Shown here one piece after another: positions 11,440 through 23,429 of a stretch of DNA of 58,360 nucleotides. Numbering within the stretch: position 1 is the stretch's first letter; each line of letters begins with the position of its first letter. The position numbers were made by a program, and so were the translations under genes. This DNA is from Rhizophlyctis rosea (Eukaryota; Chytridiomycota; Chytridiomycetes; Rhizophlyctidales; Rhizophlyctidaceae): positions 1 to 58,360 of the forward strand of contig JADGJC010000260.1 in assembly GCA_027596075.1 (NCBI GenBank), written 5' to 3'. Below the pieces are notes generated by a model, which saw only the letters and a program-made list of their open reading frames with translations, ran no database searches and had not been told where the DNA came from.

Positions 11440-12030
11440 AAGAGCGACTGCTTTCAGCCAAAAAGGCATGAATGTGCCGTTTATGAAACCGCCCAGTATT
11501 GGACGGTCATATCGTTCAGCGGTACGACCATTGCCCCTGGGTGTCGGGCAATAAAGCAACGAGGGATCAAAGAACTTGGTATGCCTCCTCCTCGCGCTGG
11601 CCGAGAACGCACAATGGCGAACTGGCGTCTTGGTATCCAAAGCACTTGACGCCTTGGTCTTGGTGTTGATGTTGATTGCTTCTCGGATATAACTTGATAG
11701 TGTTGTTGTTCGCCGGTCGCCCCATTCCAACTCCCACCTCCCACCTTCCCCATTCCCCCGCCCCCATTACCCCCCCACCCCAATGTACTGACCTCTTGTG
11801 TTCCAGGCGAAATGCAGATGTATGTAGGAACACTGTATGTGATGGATGGATGATGGATTGATGATGTCTCAACCCGAATGAACCGACATGTAAGGTGAGC
11901 ATTGAAACTGCACATGTCACAATTGAGAATGCTGAAGAATGCAGCTGGGGAAGGAGAATGGAGAGTGAAGATTGGGAGCGGGGTTGGGTAAGCAAATCTT
12001 GACGCGTCGGAGTTGTGGTCGTAAGGTGTC
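11440..12030 (+). repeat. dispersed repeat, copy 2 (long)
   Basis: Begins like copy 1 (CTGCTTTCAGCCA...), with the same ATTGCCC...GGGCAAT hairpin and AATAAA at about 11530-11556. It continues collinearly with copy 3 (23430-23830): the TGCCTCC block, GGCGTCTTG, CGCCTTGGTCTTG, TTGCTTCTCGGAT, the C-rich CCCCCCACCCCAATG, ACTGACCTC and a GATGGATG run. Open frames exist on the minus strand, but gaps between copies are not multiples of three, so coding is unlikely. No terminal inverted repeats or transposase gene were seen. Confidence 0.7.
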
Positions 12031-14230
12031 ACGGTGAGTCAACGAATTTTGGCCTGGCCGGGATGGTCTTCTGGGTGATTTGACGGCCTCAGCTGGGATT
12101 CAATGACATTACGTCTTCCGTCACATCTTCGCGGTGGGAGATCGACTAGTAGCAGAGTATGCTACAGGTATGACTAGTTGCGTACTTCGTCTCCTCGGTC
12201 TCCTCGTTCGTTTGATACCAATATTGTTATACTTCTAATCTGCAGGATTCTCCAGATGGCTCCTCGGGCGGCGGTGGCGCGGAACGTTACAGGTCGTGCG
12301 GATTTTGTTCGGAATGAAAGTCATTGGTACGCCATCTCCAATCAACATGAGCTTCTGCAATATCCTCCAGCATACTAACCTGCGTCGGAATCTGTTCTAC
12401 AACACGACCCTGCTTCATATGTAGTCTTTTCCGTACCATCACATCGGAATATGACGTCATTTGTAAATACTCTTATCATATGAATTTTTTACGGTATGCA
12501 TCATCCAGTCCTGGAAATTGGTGGAAACGATGTCCTAACATGGAGCTTTCGAAACCTCTGTTTGCAGGGTCGGGGCGTTGAATTTGAAGTTTTTAAGCTC
12601 GGTCGACCATTTTCGACCATACGCTATCTCACCCCCCTCCTACCGCCCCGTCCAAACCACCACAACGGCCGCCGCCAGCATGCCAAAAGCAGCGCCAGCA
12701 CTCTGGCAATTTGACGATACCACCCGCTCGCCCGTACGACAAGTTCTCACCCTGCAATTCACCGAAATACGACCCACAAACAGGGCCGGCCGACCTAGCA
12801 GGCCGGTTTCGACGATTGTTGAAGCGAAGGGACAACTGAGGGCGGCGGCAAGGGCATCATGAGATGCGTAAGGACGGATAGGTGGAGTTTGATAAGGGGC
12901 GGACGGCGGAATGCATGGTAACGACGATTTTTTGCTTGGGGGCTGGCGGAATTGGGTCAATTTTACAGGGGGAAACTATTGCCTTTTTTTTCCAGCCAGG
13001 GATGGCGGGGGTGCGGTATGATGAAGGGTCGATGTTCTCGGTGGGTAAGGGATGGAGTTTGGTGTGTTTGCGTAGGGGTAATGGTAAGAATTGATATGCG
13101 GGTATGTCGACGTCGTCCGTCGAAAATCGCGCGTATTTCGAGCAGGCTGTCACTGAAATTCCTAGCTACGCCACATCGTCGGACCACGTAGGTCTGACTA
13201 TAACTTCGTTTTTAAAGTACAGACCGCATCACAAGACCGGCTAGCTGCTTCTATACGATTCTGCGAGGTAGAGTACATACTAACTCAATTGCAGGTGCGA
13301 TGATTGGGATGAAGCAGACGGAATGGTATTACACCAATAGGTGGAAACATTCCATATCTTCATCCCAATCGTGAACGCTTCATACATTATTGTCGCTGAA
13401 TATCCGAAAACAAATAACTTGATGCTCCGAAGAATACAGTCAGTCGCAAGTAGATGTTGACAAATGAGGATCAGTATATCGTGCGCACATGCCAGGATGG
13501 GCAGGTTGTGATTAAAGTCATCCGGGAGAAATCTGTAGGCATACTGATGTTTGCAGAATGCTGCGACTATTTCTTCTCATCGAATAAACATATTCATAAC
13601 TCGGACAAGCAACGACTCCATCATGTGCGCACATTGCTGAAGAGCACGCATCTAGCTCAAATAGAGGCGCCTCTTACGAAATAGGACCATGACTTTTATT
13701 GTCTCCTTTTCCAAAACCCAAACCTATCGTGGAGCTACATCCGCCCGACATAAAGCGTCGTTGGCTGTCGTCAAGATGATTGCATGCAATAATTTCAACA
13801 AACAGAAGCATCATCAGATTTCGACTCGACTTCTCCTTCGCCTTGACGCTCAGTATTGTTACGCATTTCCGGCTAAACACCGCCTACACGTCCCCTGCTG
13901 AGCCCGCTACCATCCCCAATCCCATCTCCCTTCCGGGTACTCCTCCCTCGACCACTACCTCCATCACCCCCCCACCCCGCCCCTGTTCCCCATCACCGCT
14001 TCACCTCCCGGTCCCCACATCTTCCCTCCCCCAACCCCGTCCTCCCACTGCGGGCCCCTCCTCCTCTCACCCTCCATCATTCCTCTCCCTCCCAATATCC
14101 CGCATCAGCCTCCCTCCCCATGTCATGCCCTTCCCCTCCCACTCCCCACATCTCCACTCCCGCGCTTCGATCGTCTTCCCGTGAAGCAAAGTTGGAGAAT
14201 TCGGTCTGAACGTGGGACCAACACTCCATA
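12031..14230. other. no convincing gene
   Basis: Several short open frames occur, for example 12496-12714 (+), 12578-12862 (+) and 13780-14184 (+, Pro/Ser-rich), but none shows a recognisable domain or a splice pattern I could support. 13920-14160 is strongly C-rich. An inverted pair GACTAGTAGC ... GACTAGTTG flanks 12144-12180. Confidence 0.35.
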
Positions 14231-14467
14231 CCCTATATCCCACCCCATGCAACAGATCGCACTACCTCCTGCACCGTCTTTCTTTGTGTCTTTTCCCATG
14301 TCATTTCAACCACCCACATCGCCCTCGTTGAATCGTCGTTACATAAGATGTGACCTCCTCTTTGCTGGAGTCTCGGCCCGTCCGTAAGTCCCAATCCTGG
14401 AGTCAGGCACCACCCATAGGCTGTCAACCAAAACTCCACCAACTCCTAACATCAAAATCAAACACCC

Positions 14468-15318
14468 TCAAAACCCCCCACAACCCCCAACCTCCACCAA
14501 AAACCCCCGATTCAACCCAAACACCCCATTCGCCTCCTCCACAATCAACCCATGCAACACCCCGCCCACATCCGGCACCTCATCCAACCTCAGCCTATAC
14601 AACTTCTTGAACTCCCGCGTATCGACTATAGCGGGGAAAGAATGGAACGTCAACGGTGGCGGGTCGGTGGAGTAGGAGGGGTGCGGGGGTGGGTGGTAGG
14701 GGGGTGGGATTGCGCGGGAGAGGAGTTGGCCGCCTAACATTGTAACATCGATTGGTTAAGCAACTTTGCATGATTGTAAAGGAATTGAAGTAAGACGTAC
14801 CACTTAAATCACCCAAATACCGAACATATGCGTGAGCAATTAGTAGCTCGGGTTTCGTCTCTCCAATCTTTTGGATGCGCGCGACGTAGGATTGTATGGC
14901 GGGTGTCATGAGTTTCGGCGAAGGGGGGAGGGAGATGGGGGTGGACGACGGCTTGAACTTTTGGATGCGGGCGAGGTCGGAGAGGATGGAGTCGGTGCGG
15001 TTGAGTTCATTGGGGAAGTATATGGTGGAGAGGATGGAGTTTGTGGGGGCGTGGGAGGATAGGGTTTCTTCTAGTGTGCTGTGGGGTGGAAGAAATGATG
15101 AGTTCTCTCGATAGTATCCTTCACCATACGGTGTATACATACCTATAAACAAAGTACAACCCAACAAGGTATGCTACATATTGTTCATGAACGAGCTGTC
15201 CACCAATAAGGTTCTTGAAGAATGGTCCCGAGTCATGTTCAGCCCGCATGTGGGCTTCCCAAGTGGATGTGCGAAGGGCTACGGACAAGGGCTTGGGTGT
15301 TACGGTTATTACGGTCAT
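14468..15318 (-). CDS. HMX1: heme oxygenase
   Basis: Three exons: 15318-15143, 15078-14801 and 14733-14468, 720 bases, 239 residues. Introns of 64 and 67 bases have GTATGT/CACAG and GTACGT/TTAG ends. Heme oxygenase opens heme to biliverdin, releasing iron and CO, using NADPH-derived electrons. Diagnostic residues: the proximal His helix (SVALRTSTWEAHMRAE), the YVAYLVGLYFVY helix, the FPNELNRTDSILSDL helix, and the distal helix AHAYVRYLGDLSGGQ with the conserved Gly residues above the heme, split exactly by intron 2. Length matches the compact form of the family. No C-terminal membrane anchor is evident, unlike the classic ER-anchored enzymes; the tail is Val/Gly-rich. Likely role: heme iron recycling or oxidative stress. 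The symbol is by analogy with the yeast gene. Confidence 0.9.
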
Positions 15319-16919
15319 TGTTGCAGGAATTTGTATGATTGATAGATGAAACTTGAGAGGAAAGTAATTAGCTTGAAAGGGTTGGTTAAAAATTAAAGAT
15401 TCGAGTGCAAGGTAGTGAATTTTGGAAACTTTGGAAGTATGTGGGCTTTGCGCTCGTTCCTTTGAAAGCTGGTAGGCCTAACCCTTTCTCCAAGTGCGTA
15501 GAAGTCTCCTTCCTCACCTTGATTTATGAGTTCAGCGCCTCACCTCGTCAAGTTCTGTTCTGAAACGATAAGAGAGAAAAGCAAGCGAGACAAGCAGACT
15601 ACCAGATGGCCTCAAAAACCTGTCCACCAGTAAAACCGTGCCGAAAGAGATCGTTCCACCATCCCGTCTCCCGGGGACTTGGACCCACACCCAGGTGTAG
15701 GGGGCCGGGACCTGAGCCACCCGATTGGGTCGTAGCCTCCGAAACATTAAATTGATCGTGGTTCCGATAAATGGGAATTTGTGCATATGCAAATGCCTCC
15801 ATGCAATGACGACGGCGGGAAAACATTCTCACGACGGTGAGCAACACTAAAAGGTTCCGATACCAGCGCTCTGGCCTTCATTCCCTTAACTGCATCTCTT
15901 CTGATGAGGGGTCGGTATTGATGTCATCCGTCCTGAGGGCGCCTGCGTCCCAAACTTAGCAATGATTGCTACGTAAACAACTATAACCCTATTATCCCCT
16001 TTCCATGAACAAGTGAACAATGACGTGTGGAGCATGAAGAGATTGTAAGATGCAGAGTGGAATGCTGCGGCTCGACGCTCTGCGTTTTCTTTTGGATCAT
16101 TACTCGTTCGGACGAGGTCATTATCTTATGCACTGCTTCGCGATTGAGCATCTCCGCGAGCAGGTAAATGTTCTCAATAGGATCAGTGCCTGGATCGGCA
16201 AACGCAGGGATCGCCTCTTCCCAGCCATGATCGAACGCCAGTAATCTCTGAAAAATATCCGGGCTGACTTGACGCGAGTCGATAGCCGGCCGAATTGGGA
16301 GATTGACAGTGGAGAGGAACACCCAGAGTACCCCGTACGAAAATCTTGGGTTGAGCGCCCGAACGACAGCAATCCTCTTGGACGGCTTTTTGCTGTGAAT
16401 TCAGATTTTGACAGAATGACTTGTGTCCTGCACGCTATGGCGGGCGGGTCGACTAAGTATGTGGTTGACGCTTGAAGCATCTGCGACGGTGTAGAGCTGT
16501 AAGTTCCGCACGCAGATACCCAACGCAACGGAAATAAGGTGTACGACTGAAGAACATATGAATCGGGTTACGCGGGGACGTGTTTGCAGCCGACGACCAC
16601 GGCAGCGGCGATGGGCGAGAACCGGCCGTACCTCCCGGCGACCTCCATGCTCGCGGTCACGGCCACCGGCTCATTCCCGGCGTCCCGAATGTGCCATCGA
16701 CGCATGTCTTGGCTTACTCCGTGGACAGCTTATGTACCCCAGAGAGTAGAGCGATGAAGCATATTTGTTGAAGCATCGGTTGCTTGAATGGTTTAAATAT
16801 TGAATTGTGCTAGGAAGTCCAGTCGCAGCACATACTGATCACTATTGGAAGATCATATCCGATGATATGTTGATCAATCATCAAGAGCGTTTCTGCCAGA
16901 TGCTTATCACAACTGTCTG
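15319..16919. other. no supported gene; unresolved short frames
   Basis: A minus-strand stretch at 15981-16330 reads RFSYGVLWVFLSTVNLPIRP followed by an acidic helix (SPDIFQRLLAFDHGWEEAIP), which looks protein-like, as does 15532-15847 (-). Neither connects to a start or a known family. They may be remnants. At 16558-16771 (+) two GC-rich frames overlap without a recognisable product. Confidence 0.3.
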
Positions 16920-17420
16920 ATTGGCGTTAAGTCCATCGAAATCGCCGCCGACACTCTCCTCTGCGGTAGCCAAGCATGTTATTGGCGGAGGTTCCGATGA
17001 CTTCCAAGAGGAGGGTTTGCGAGAATGCGCCGATATGGAGGCTACCTCCAACTCCCTCGGCCGACCTCGCCGGTGGCCGTGAACCTCGTGACATGTGTCG
17101 TGCCCCTACCGACACTCGTGGTGGTTTCACGGGATGCGGGTATCCACGTCCTCATGACCGCCGATGTCGCCATCAAGATGGGTGTGCATGTCCGCCGTAT
17201 GATTGCCTGCATCAACAGCACTACCGACAAGACCAGTCCTACCCCTCGTCACGGTAACACCGCCAAGGAGTTGATGAGCAAGCACCGTACCCCTAACCTC
17301 AACTTCGAACTCCGGGCTAAGCAACTTGAGCCCGAGCATGGGCACATCAATTCTTTGGTTGGCAAAGGAGTACGTGCTTGGTGGATGAGGTTGAGACTTT
17401 TCAAGGCTGCTGGGTAGGCT
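16920..17420 (+). pseudogene. fragment of fatty acid synthase alpha, ketosynthase domain
   Basis: Pieces of the fungal type I fatty acid synthase alpha-subunit ketosynthase occur in order but in three different frames. First KSIEIAADTLLCG, then VIGGGSDDFQEEGLRECADM with EATSN, then ADLAGGREPRDMCRAPTDTR with GGF, then AGIHVLMTADVAIKMGVHV and INSTTDKTSPTPRHGN, and finally a segment ending QLEPEHGHINSL. These correspond to the 'SVEIAADT...GG-DDF-EEG...ATSN...GREP-EMSRP-T..R-GF...G-QVLMSA-VA--MG' part of the family. At least two frameshifts are needed. The active-site Cys region upstream and the acyl-carrier and phosphopantetheine parts are absent, so it cannot be functional. Conserved codon use suggests recent decay of a copied piece. 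Confidence 0.7.
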
Positions 17421-17719
17421 GACGATGATTGCGGCCGTCCTTGTGATGAAAATGGACGAATCATGAGAGTGTGCCCAGGCAACTGTTGTACGTTCCTGCC
17501 ACCTGACGGAAGGCAGCCAATGAATGAACCGGTGTACACTTCTCATTTGAGGCGATTGTCAATAAAGGGGTTGTGTCTCTCCATAATTTGCATCAATCGA
17601 GCAGTGGTCAGCTGTTGGCCCAAGTCTTACACAGCGGTCTCCATTCATCTTTTTTGCTCACTTAAACTCACCGAGAATAAATACGAAGGGGTGTATACAC
17701 TAAAGAGACATCTAGCAAT
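17421..17719. other. intergenic, nothing recognised
   Basis: Between the FAS fragment and the stop of the minus-strand membrane protein. No feature seen. Confidence 0.3.
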
Positions 17720-18226
17720 TTACACAACGACATCCTTCCTTCCATCTTTAACCATGAGTGTCTGTGCATGCTTGTCCTTGTCGGTATTCTGCAAGTCTTC
17801 CTCATCCTCCGGAGTCTCGAATGCCGCACCGTCTTCGAACAAGAGCTTGTCGGGGATGGAGTTGAGGTGTTTGCGGACAGCCAGAACAAGCAATCCCACG
17901 ACGAAGGCACCGTAGACGAGAGAGAGGCCAAGGGTAATGATGACCGAGGCAAGGTGGAAACCGGGTTGGTTGGAACCGTGGGGGTAGAAGCTTGCACCAG
18001 GAGTGCTGTACACATCTTCGTGGGAGGCGGCTGTAGCCGTGGGAGCGATGAGACCTCTGAGCAAAGCGGGCATACCATGAGGGTGGTGAATACAGCAGGC
18101 ATTGTGGAGACCGATGGTGTGGACCAGAATGCATTGGAGGAAGACGACACCCTTGTTTCCATCAAAAAGATCATTTGAAAGGATGTCAGAGGAAAGACAT
18201 CCAAAGACCTCGCACATTGCGCACAT
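17720..18226 (-). CDS. unrecognised single-pass membrane protein, 3' part
   Basis: The frame ends at 17720 after a clear membrane segment (ASVIITLGLSLVYGAFVVGL, about residues 93-112), a short basic stop-transfer KH motif, and an acidic cytosolic tail of about 50 residues (EDGAAFETPEDEEDLQ...). The part before the membrane segment is Cys/His-containing (LHNACCIHHPHGMP). A coding-like frame upstream in another phase (18345-18160, KLLWVPPPKIFNIDIIHLQC) is probably the preceding exon, but I could not fix the splice. Type I topology is inferred. Family unknown. Confidence 0.35.
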   Translation of the reverse strand: MCAMCEVFGCLSSDILSNDLFDGNKGVVFLQCILVHTIGLHNACCIHHPHGMPALLRGLIAPTATAASHEDVYSTPGASFYPHGSNQPGFHLASVIITLGLSLVYGAFVVGLLVLAVRKHLNSIPDKLLFEDGAAFETPEDEEDLQNTDKDKHAQTLMVKDGRKDVVV

Positions 18227-18471
18227 TGCAGGTGGATGATATCGATGTTGAAAATTTTGGGAGGGGGAACCCAGAGCAGTTTCAAGATTGTGGCGGTCTG
18301 TGACAGAACGTGAAGTTCGGGTTCAAAAGCCGACTGCTTGTCCAAACCAAGGCCGACCCATCATACACATCAGTTCTGACGCCTGACGGCACCTAATCAC
18401 GGTCAAATTGTAAATACATTATAAGTACATATGTTAGCATACTATCTACAAAGGGAACCCCCTACCGCCAA

Positions 18472-19170
18472 CTAAAATGCAGCCCACACAGCAACCAAAC
18501 TTGCCAACCCAAACAGCCCAGACACATTCAACACCGTCGCAGCCCTCCCTACCCCCGACATTACCAATTCCGTCCCATTCCCAACATAAAACGACCCAGT
18601 ATCAATAGCGAACCCAACCACACCGCCCGGCGCCATCGCCGACCATCGAATCTTATACCATCCTACGGGCACCACCTCCGGGCGAACAACCCACGTCGTT
18701 GCGTTTACGGGCCATTCGCTACCGAAAAAGTTGGGGTCGAGGTACGGGAAGGTGTTATTGATTGTTGTTACGACTCGGTTGTTTCCGTCCACTGTGAGGA
18801 CTTGGGCTTGGAAGCGGTCGAGCGCTACAGAGACGGTGGGAGCGAGGGACCACCGGATTGTATGGTTTTTGTTTTGCGTGACATAACTTCCGGCTAGTGG
18901 AGACCATATTGTTACGGGGGCTGGAAACGAGAACGAGTTAGCTTGTGCGCCAAAGTGGTGTAAACAAAGCGCGCTTTTGTTTATTTACATTCGGTCTGGG
19001 CGGCTGGTGAAGGTCAAAGGCATTGTTCATGTGGGAGTGAACGGTCAAGTTAGTGAGAATGTTGACATACGCAAGGTTGCATGCCAATTGTGATTTCAGC
19101 GCTTACCGGCTTGGGAGAGAAAGGTTAGGAAAATTGCTAGCAGTGTTAGCAGCTGGACGACTTTCAACAT
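18472..19170 (-). CDS. small secreted GPI-anchored-type cell wall protein (Kre9/Knh1-like domain)
   Basis: Two exons: 19170-19107 and 18920-18472, giving 170 residues. Exon 1 is a textbook signal peptide (MLKVVQLLTLLAIFLTFL, then SQA). The intron (GTAAGC to TTTCCAG, 186 bases) falls at the cleavage site. The mature part starts PVTIWSPLAGSYVTQNKNHT and IRW, matching the start of the Ser/Thr-rich GPI-anchored / Kre9-Knh1 N-terminal beta-sandwich family (I-W-P---G--------I-W). Several N-glycosylation sites occur (NHT, NNT, NAT, NGT, NVS). The end is hydrophobic (LFGLASLVAVWAAF) preceded by small residues, as for a GPI attachment signal. Likely an extracellular wall protein. It diverges from Pfs2 with about 385 bases between starts. 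Confidence 0.75.
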
Positions 19171-19555
19171 GATTTCTACGTTACAAGGATATGGGGAGAG
19201 TTGGTGGGTGGCAACAGTCAAGTGTCGGGGTTTATGCGTGGTCCAACTATTTTCAAATAGGAATTGGTTGCAATATATTTCAGGCGAGAGGAAATGGAGT
19301 TGGGGGTTTGGTGGCATTTGGAATTTGGGAGAGAGAGGAGCGTTCACACAACTCCACAGTCGAGCGAGTCGATTTCCGGATACGCGTGGCGGTGCAAAGA
19401 CGATCACTCGGTCAATTGCGGGATCACTGACTCATGCAACATCATACAGTCAACCTCCCACAACACGCAACATCAACCTTTCGAGTCCCACAGCTCACCT
19501 TCGCTTCCATTTGCCTTCCAAATTTCGCGATCACGTAACTTTCTTGCTCCACAGA

Positions 19556-22500
19556 ATGCAAGGTGGAGGCTACGGAGAACGGACAGCCTACGCACCGCGA
19601 GGTGGAGGTGGCGGCTTCTATAGGAAGAACAACGCGCAGAGTGCGTACGGCCAGCAAAATAACTTTGCCGTCGGGGACAAGCCTAGCGAGGGAAAGCGCG
19701 TGAGAAAAGCCATTCAGCGAAGGACTGTTGATTATAATTCGGTTATTATACGGCACTTGGAGGTGAGGAGGAGTGTAGCTGTGCACAGTTTTCGGTTATT
19801 TCGAAGATGAAGCATAACACTGCGAACTTCATGCAGCTTCGCACCTGGCAAAGAGATCGACGAGACCACCACGCAATTCAACCAGACCCGAACTTCATTT
19901 CTGAAGTGAGTACTCGATAGTGCACTCGCTCTTGGTAAACAGTTGAATGAGTTATTCGCGGGGAAATTGGTTGGATGGAACAGGGGATAGTAGGACAGTA
20001 TGAAGTTATAAATAATAGATTTCATGATACCCAAAATCCAAATTGCTGGCTACTTTTGATGTTCGGATACGTGAATCATCTATCCTGGCATGTCGCTGAC
20101 CGTCTTCGATCTCCAGCTACAGCCATCGTTTTGTTATCCTCATAATCCTACGACTTCCGTAACTACAAAGTTTGTACATACCTCCACGAACAAAATCCGT
20201 TGCCCGATCAATGCCGTTCGAGTATGTAGTATACTGAAGGCTCTCAAGCAGTGAAGCTCGTCGTACTGATTCTTGCTTCAGTGGACACCTGAAGGACGAC
20301 GATTGATCACCGGAGCATCAAGTGGGGAATTCACATTATGGAACGGTCTAACATTCAACTTCGAAACTATCTTGCAAGTGCGTCGCAATCTTCATCTTTA
20401 GGGTCGGTTCGTGACATTTGTTTACTGACCTCCGTCCCAGGCACACGACAAAGCCGTCCGAACGATGGTCTGGTCCCATAACGACACATGGATGATCACG
20501 GGGGATGACGCGGGCGTAATCAAGTATTGGCAGTCCAATATGAATAATCTGAAGTTGGTAAACGCGCATAAGGAAACTGTGAGAGATTTGTGGTATGTGT
20601 CCAATTCCCTTACTGAACAAGCAGTAAGATAATGCGCCCACGATGCAACTTCATCAATAACCAATTGCGTTTTTCAACAGCTTCTCGCCAACGGACGCAA
20701 AATACGCATCATGTTCCGACGACGGAACCATTAAGATTTGGTCTTTCGCGGATGCAATTGAGGAGCGGGTATTGACTGGTAAGGCTCTACGCCACGTGTA
20801 TCAGTCTGTCCAAGCCGCCAACATATGTATTCAGGTCACGGATGGGATGTCAAATGTATCGACTGGCACCCTAGTAAAGGCCTCCTCGCCTCCGGATCCA
20901 AAGATAACCTGGCCAAGCTATGGGATCCAAAAACCGGGAAGGCGCTTTCCACGTTGTACGTTGTCCGACCAATGTTTCCAACTGTAACCCACCTATAGCT
21001 CCGACTGATCCATCCTTCGCAAACAGACACGGCCACAAAAACACCATCATGGGTCTCGAATGGAACTCCAACGGCAATTGGCTAGTGACGGCTAGTAGAG
21101 ATCAATTGTTGCGGGTATACGATATCAGGACAATGCGAGAGTTGCAGGCGTTTAGGGGACATAAGAAGGATGTGCAGTGTAAGTTCCGAAACGTGATAAG
21201 GGTGGGGGCAACTCGTTGCGACAGGCACTCAATTGATGTGACGATTCAGCGGTCGCATGGCACCCGCACCACGAATCTCTCTTCGTTAGCGGCGGATCCG
21301 ACGGCAGTATGATGTTCTGGCTCGTCGGGTACGTCCTTCTTCATGGATGTCTTCTCATCAACATATCAACTAAAGTATCACCACTTCGGAATCTAGAACG
21401 GAAAACTCCGTAGGAGGCATGGAAGGCGCGCACGAGTCCTCCGTCTTCGCGCTCGACTGGCACCCGATGGGCCACATCCTCGTTTCCGGGTCCAACGACC
21501 ACACGACGCGGTTTTGGACGCGGAATCGACCGGGAGATGTGATGCATGACCGGTTTAGTTATACGAAGAAGGAGGCGGATATGCTTGGGTTGAAGGAAGA
21601 GGAGGAGGAGGAGGATGAGGAGGATGTGCAAGGTATGGATTTGGTTTGACGACTGAGAGTAGTGGAATATGTGAGATAGGTTTCGCTGACTTGATGTTGT
21701 GCTTCTTTTTGCGTTTGTTTTTCCAGCAACGCCACAGGAACTACCAGGGTTGGGCGATTTCGCGACTAGGCAGGCGGCGGCGAGGGCTAGGGCTTTGGAT
21801 GCTGGACCGAGTGGGCCCAGTGGACCTGGTGGCCCCAATGGCTCGATGCCCATGCCGCAGATTCCGGGCATGGGATTCCCCGGTCCGTCCAGCGTCGGTG
21901 GCCGTTTCGGGGACGAGTTTGAGCGGGACGGTGCGGGGCCGAATAAGAGGCTCAGAATGGATGAGGGCGGGCGCGGGGAGGGGTGGGATGGNNNNNNNNN
22001 NTGCGCCCCTCCGCGGGTGGGGGGGGGGGGCGCCGCGCGCCCGCCCCGGGGGGGCGGGGCGGGGGCGCCGCGGGGGGGGGGGGGGGGGCGCCGGGCGGGG
22101 GCCCGGACCTGGAGGTGGTGGGCCGGATGGGTTCGGAAGGGACGGCGGAGGGAGGGATGGTGGGCGGGGCGGATTTGGAAGAGGAGGGGGACGTGATGGT
22201 GGGCGGGGTGGAGGGAGGTTTGATCGTGGTGGGGGAAGAGGCGGAGGGGATGGGCGTAGGGAGTGGAGTAATGACGGTCGGGATAATAGGAGGGGTGATC
22301 AAGGGATGGGAATGGGCGGTCGGGGTGGAGGCGAGAGAGGCGGACCGGGCGGTGGTGGAGGCGGTTTCCAACCACCCATGGGCGGCGGTAGCGGCGGCGG
22401 AGGAGGGCAATACCAATCAGGCGGCAACCCCAACTTCATCCACCAAGAAGCCAACCCCAACTCCATCAAACAAGAATCGGGCGGCCGCGGAGGCGGAGGG

Positions 22501-22800
22501 TACCGCCAACCACCACGTCCCTACAACCAAAACCCCAACCAACAACAACAACAGCGTCCACCACGTCAGTACCAACAAAACCAGCAGAACTTTCCTCAAC
22601 GTCCGCCGCAACAACAACAACAACGGCATCAGCAGCAGGGTCCGCCGGTTAAACAGGAGTATCAGCAACAGGTTAAGCAGGAGCCGGGGACGCAGCAGCA
22701 GGGTCCGGGAGGACAGGCATTGTTAGAGCAGTTGGCGAAGCAGGGGATTTCGATTAATCCGGCTTTGGCTAATGCTTTTGGTGGGGGTGGGAGTGGGTAG
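19556..22800 (+). CDS. PFS2: Pfs2/WDR33 polyadenylation factor, WD40 protein with RGG/Q tail
   Basis: Eleven exons: 19556-19762, 19837-19905, 20117-20221, 20282-20377, 20441-20592, 20681-20778, 20835-20955, 21027-21178, 21250-21328, 21397-21632 and 21727-22800. It is a subunit of the cleavage and polyadenylation machinery that recognises the poly(A) signal. The family signature [62 protein letters not shown] and YWQSNMNN is intact, and seven WD40 repeats follow. After an acidic [10 protein letters not shown] run the tail is Gly/Arg-rich (RGG) and then Gln/Pro-rich, as in animal WDR33. The N gap at 21992-22001 and an implausible G run after it (22010-22110) sit inside the last exon, so that part and its reading frame are unreliable. 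Confidence 0.92.
21992..22110. other. scaffold gap plus low-quality G-rich sequence
   Basis: Ten N, then about 100 bases of almost pure G/C with long G runs, quite unlike the well-formed GGN codons after 22110. Treat as unresolved sequence within the Pfs2 RGG region. Confidence 0.8.
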
Positions 22801-23429
22801 TGGAGTGTGAATGAAGGTGTATGTAATCGTTGTCTTGTGTCACTGAAGAGTGTAGTTCTACAAATACGAACAACACGGAGACAATAGTGCGTCATCGACA
22901 TGGGTCCCATTGTTTAAAATCCTCATCCCGACCAGTCGTGTTGATTGACATATGTACTTGCAATGCAGTTGATTCATCATAGCTGGACTCTTTGATTCAG
23001 AATCCGAAAGATGCACACGTATGACACATAGATATATTGTAGGAAGACGAGGCTGTGGAGATTATATCGTCCCACGAGCCATGCATTTTATTAAGAGAAT
23101 CATACATGACATAGAATGAAAGTACGAGAATCCGCAGACTTCCCCATCCCTTCAGTCAATTTTGACTTACCAAGGATGCATGGAAGCAATTGAAACCGCA
23201 TCATGGCCTTCAGAGCCATACCAATTGATATCACCCCTCATCCACCCAACCCATCCTTTACACCTTCATTCCACCCTCCTCCCCTTCAATAGCCCGCGTG
23301 TGTAGTATGATGGAGTGATTCAAGTAAAGGAGGGAAGTGGGGGAATATGGGGGAAAAGCGAAGCGGGCACCCAGGGACAAAAAGTCACCCAAGTCCACGT
23401 TTAGGAAATCCCCAGTGTAGTATTTGCGG
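22801..23429. other. intergenic, nothing recognised
   Basis: Downstream of Pfs2. No RNA gene or coding region recognised. T/A-rich, with ATAGATATATTGTA at about 23026. Confidence 0.35.

Noticed and set aside
11481..12032. Minus-strand frame of 183 codons as a gene
   Set aside because: It lies wholly in a dispersed repeat, the copy at 23430 does not keep the same frame throughout, and no domain is seen.
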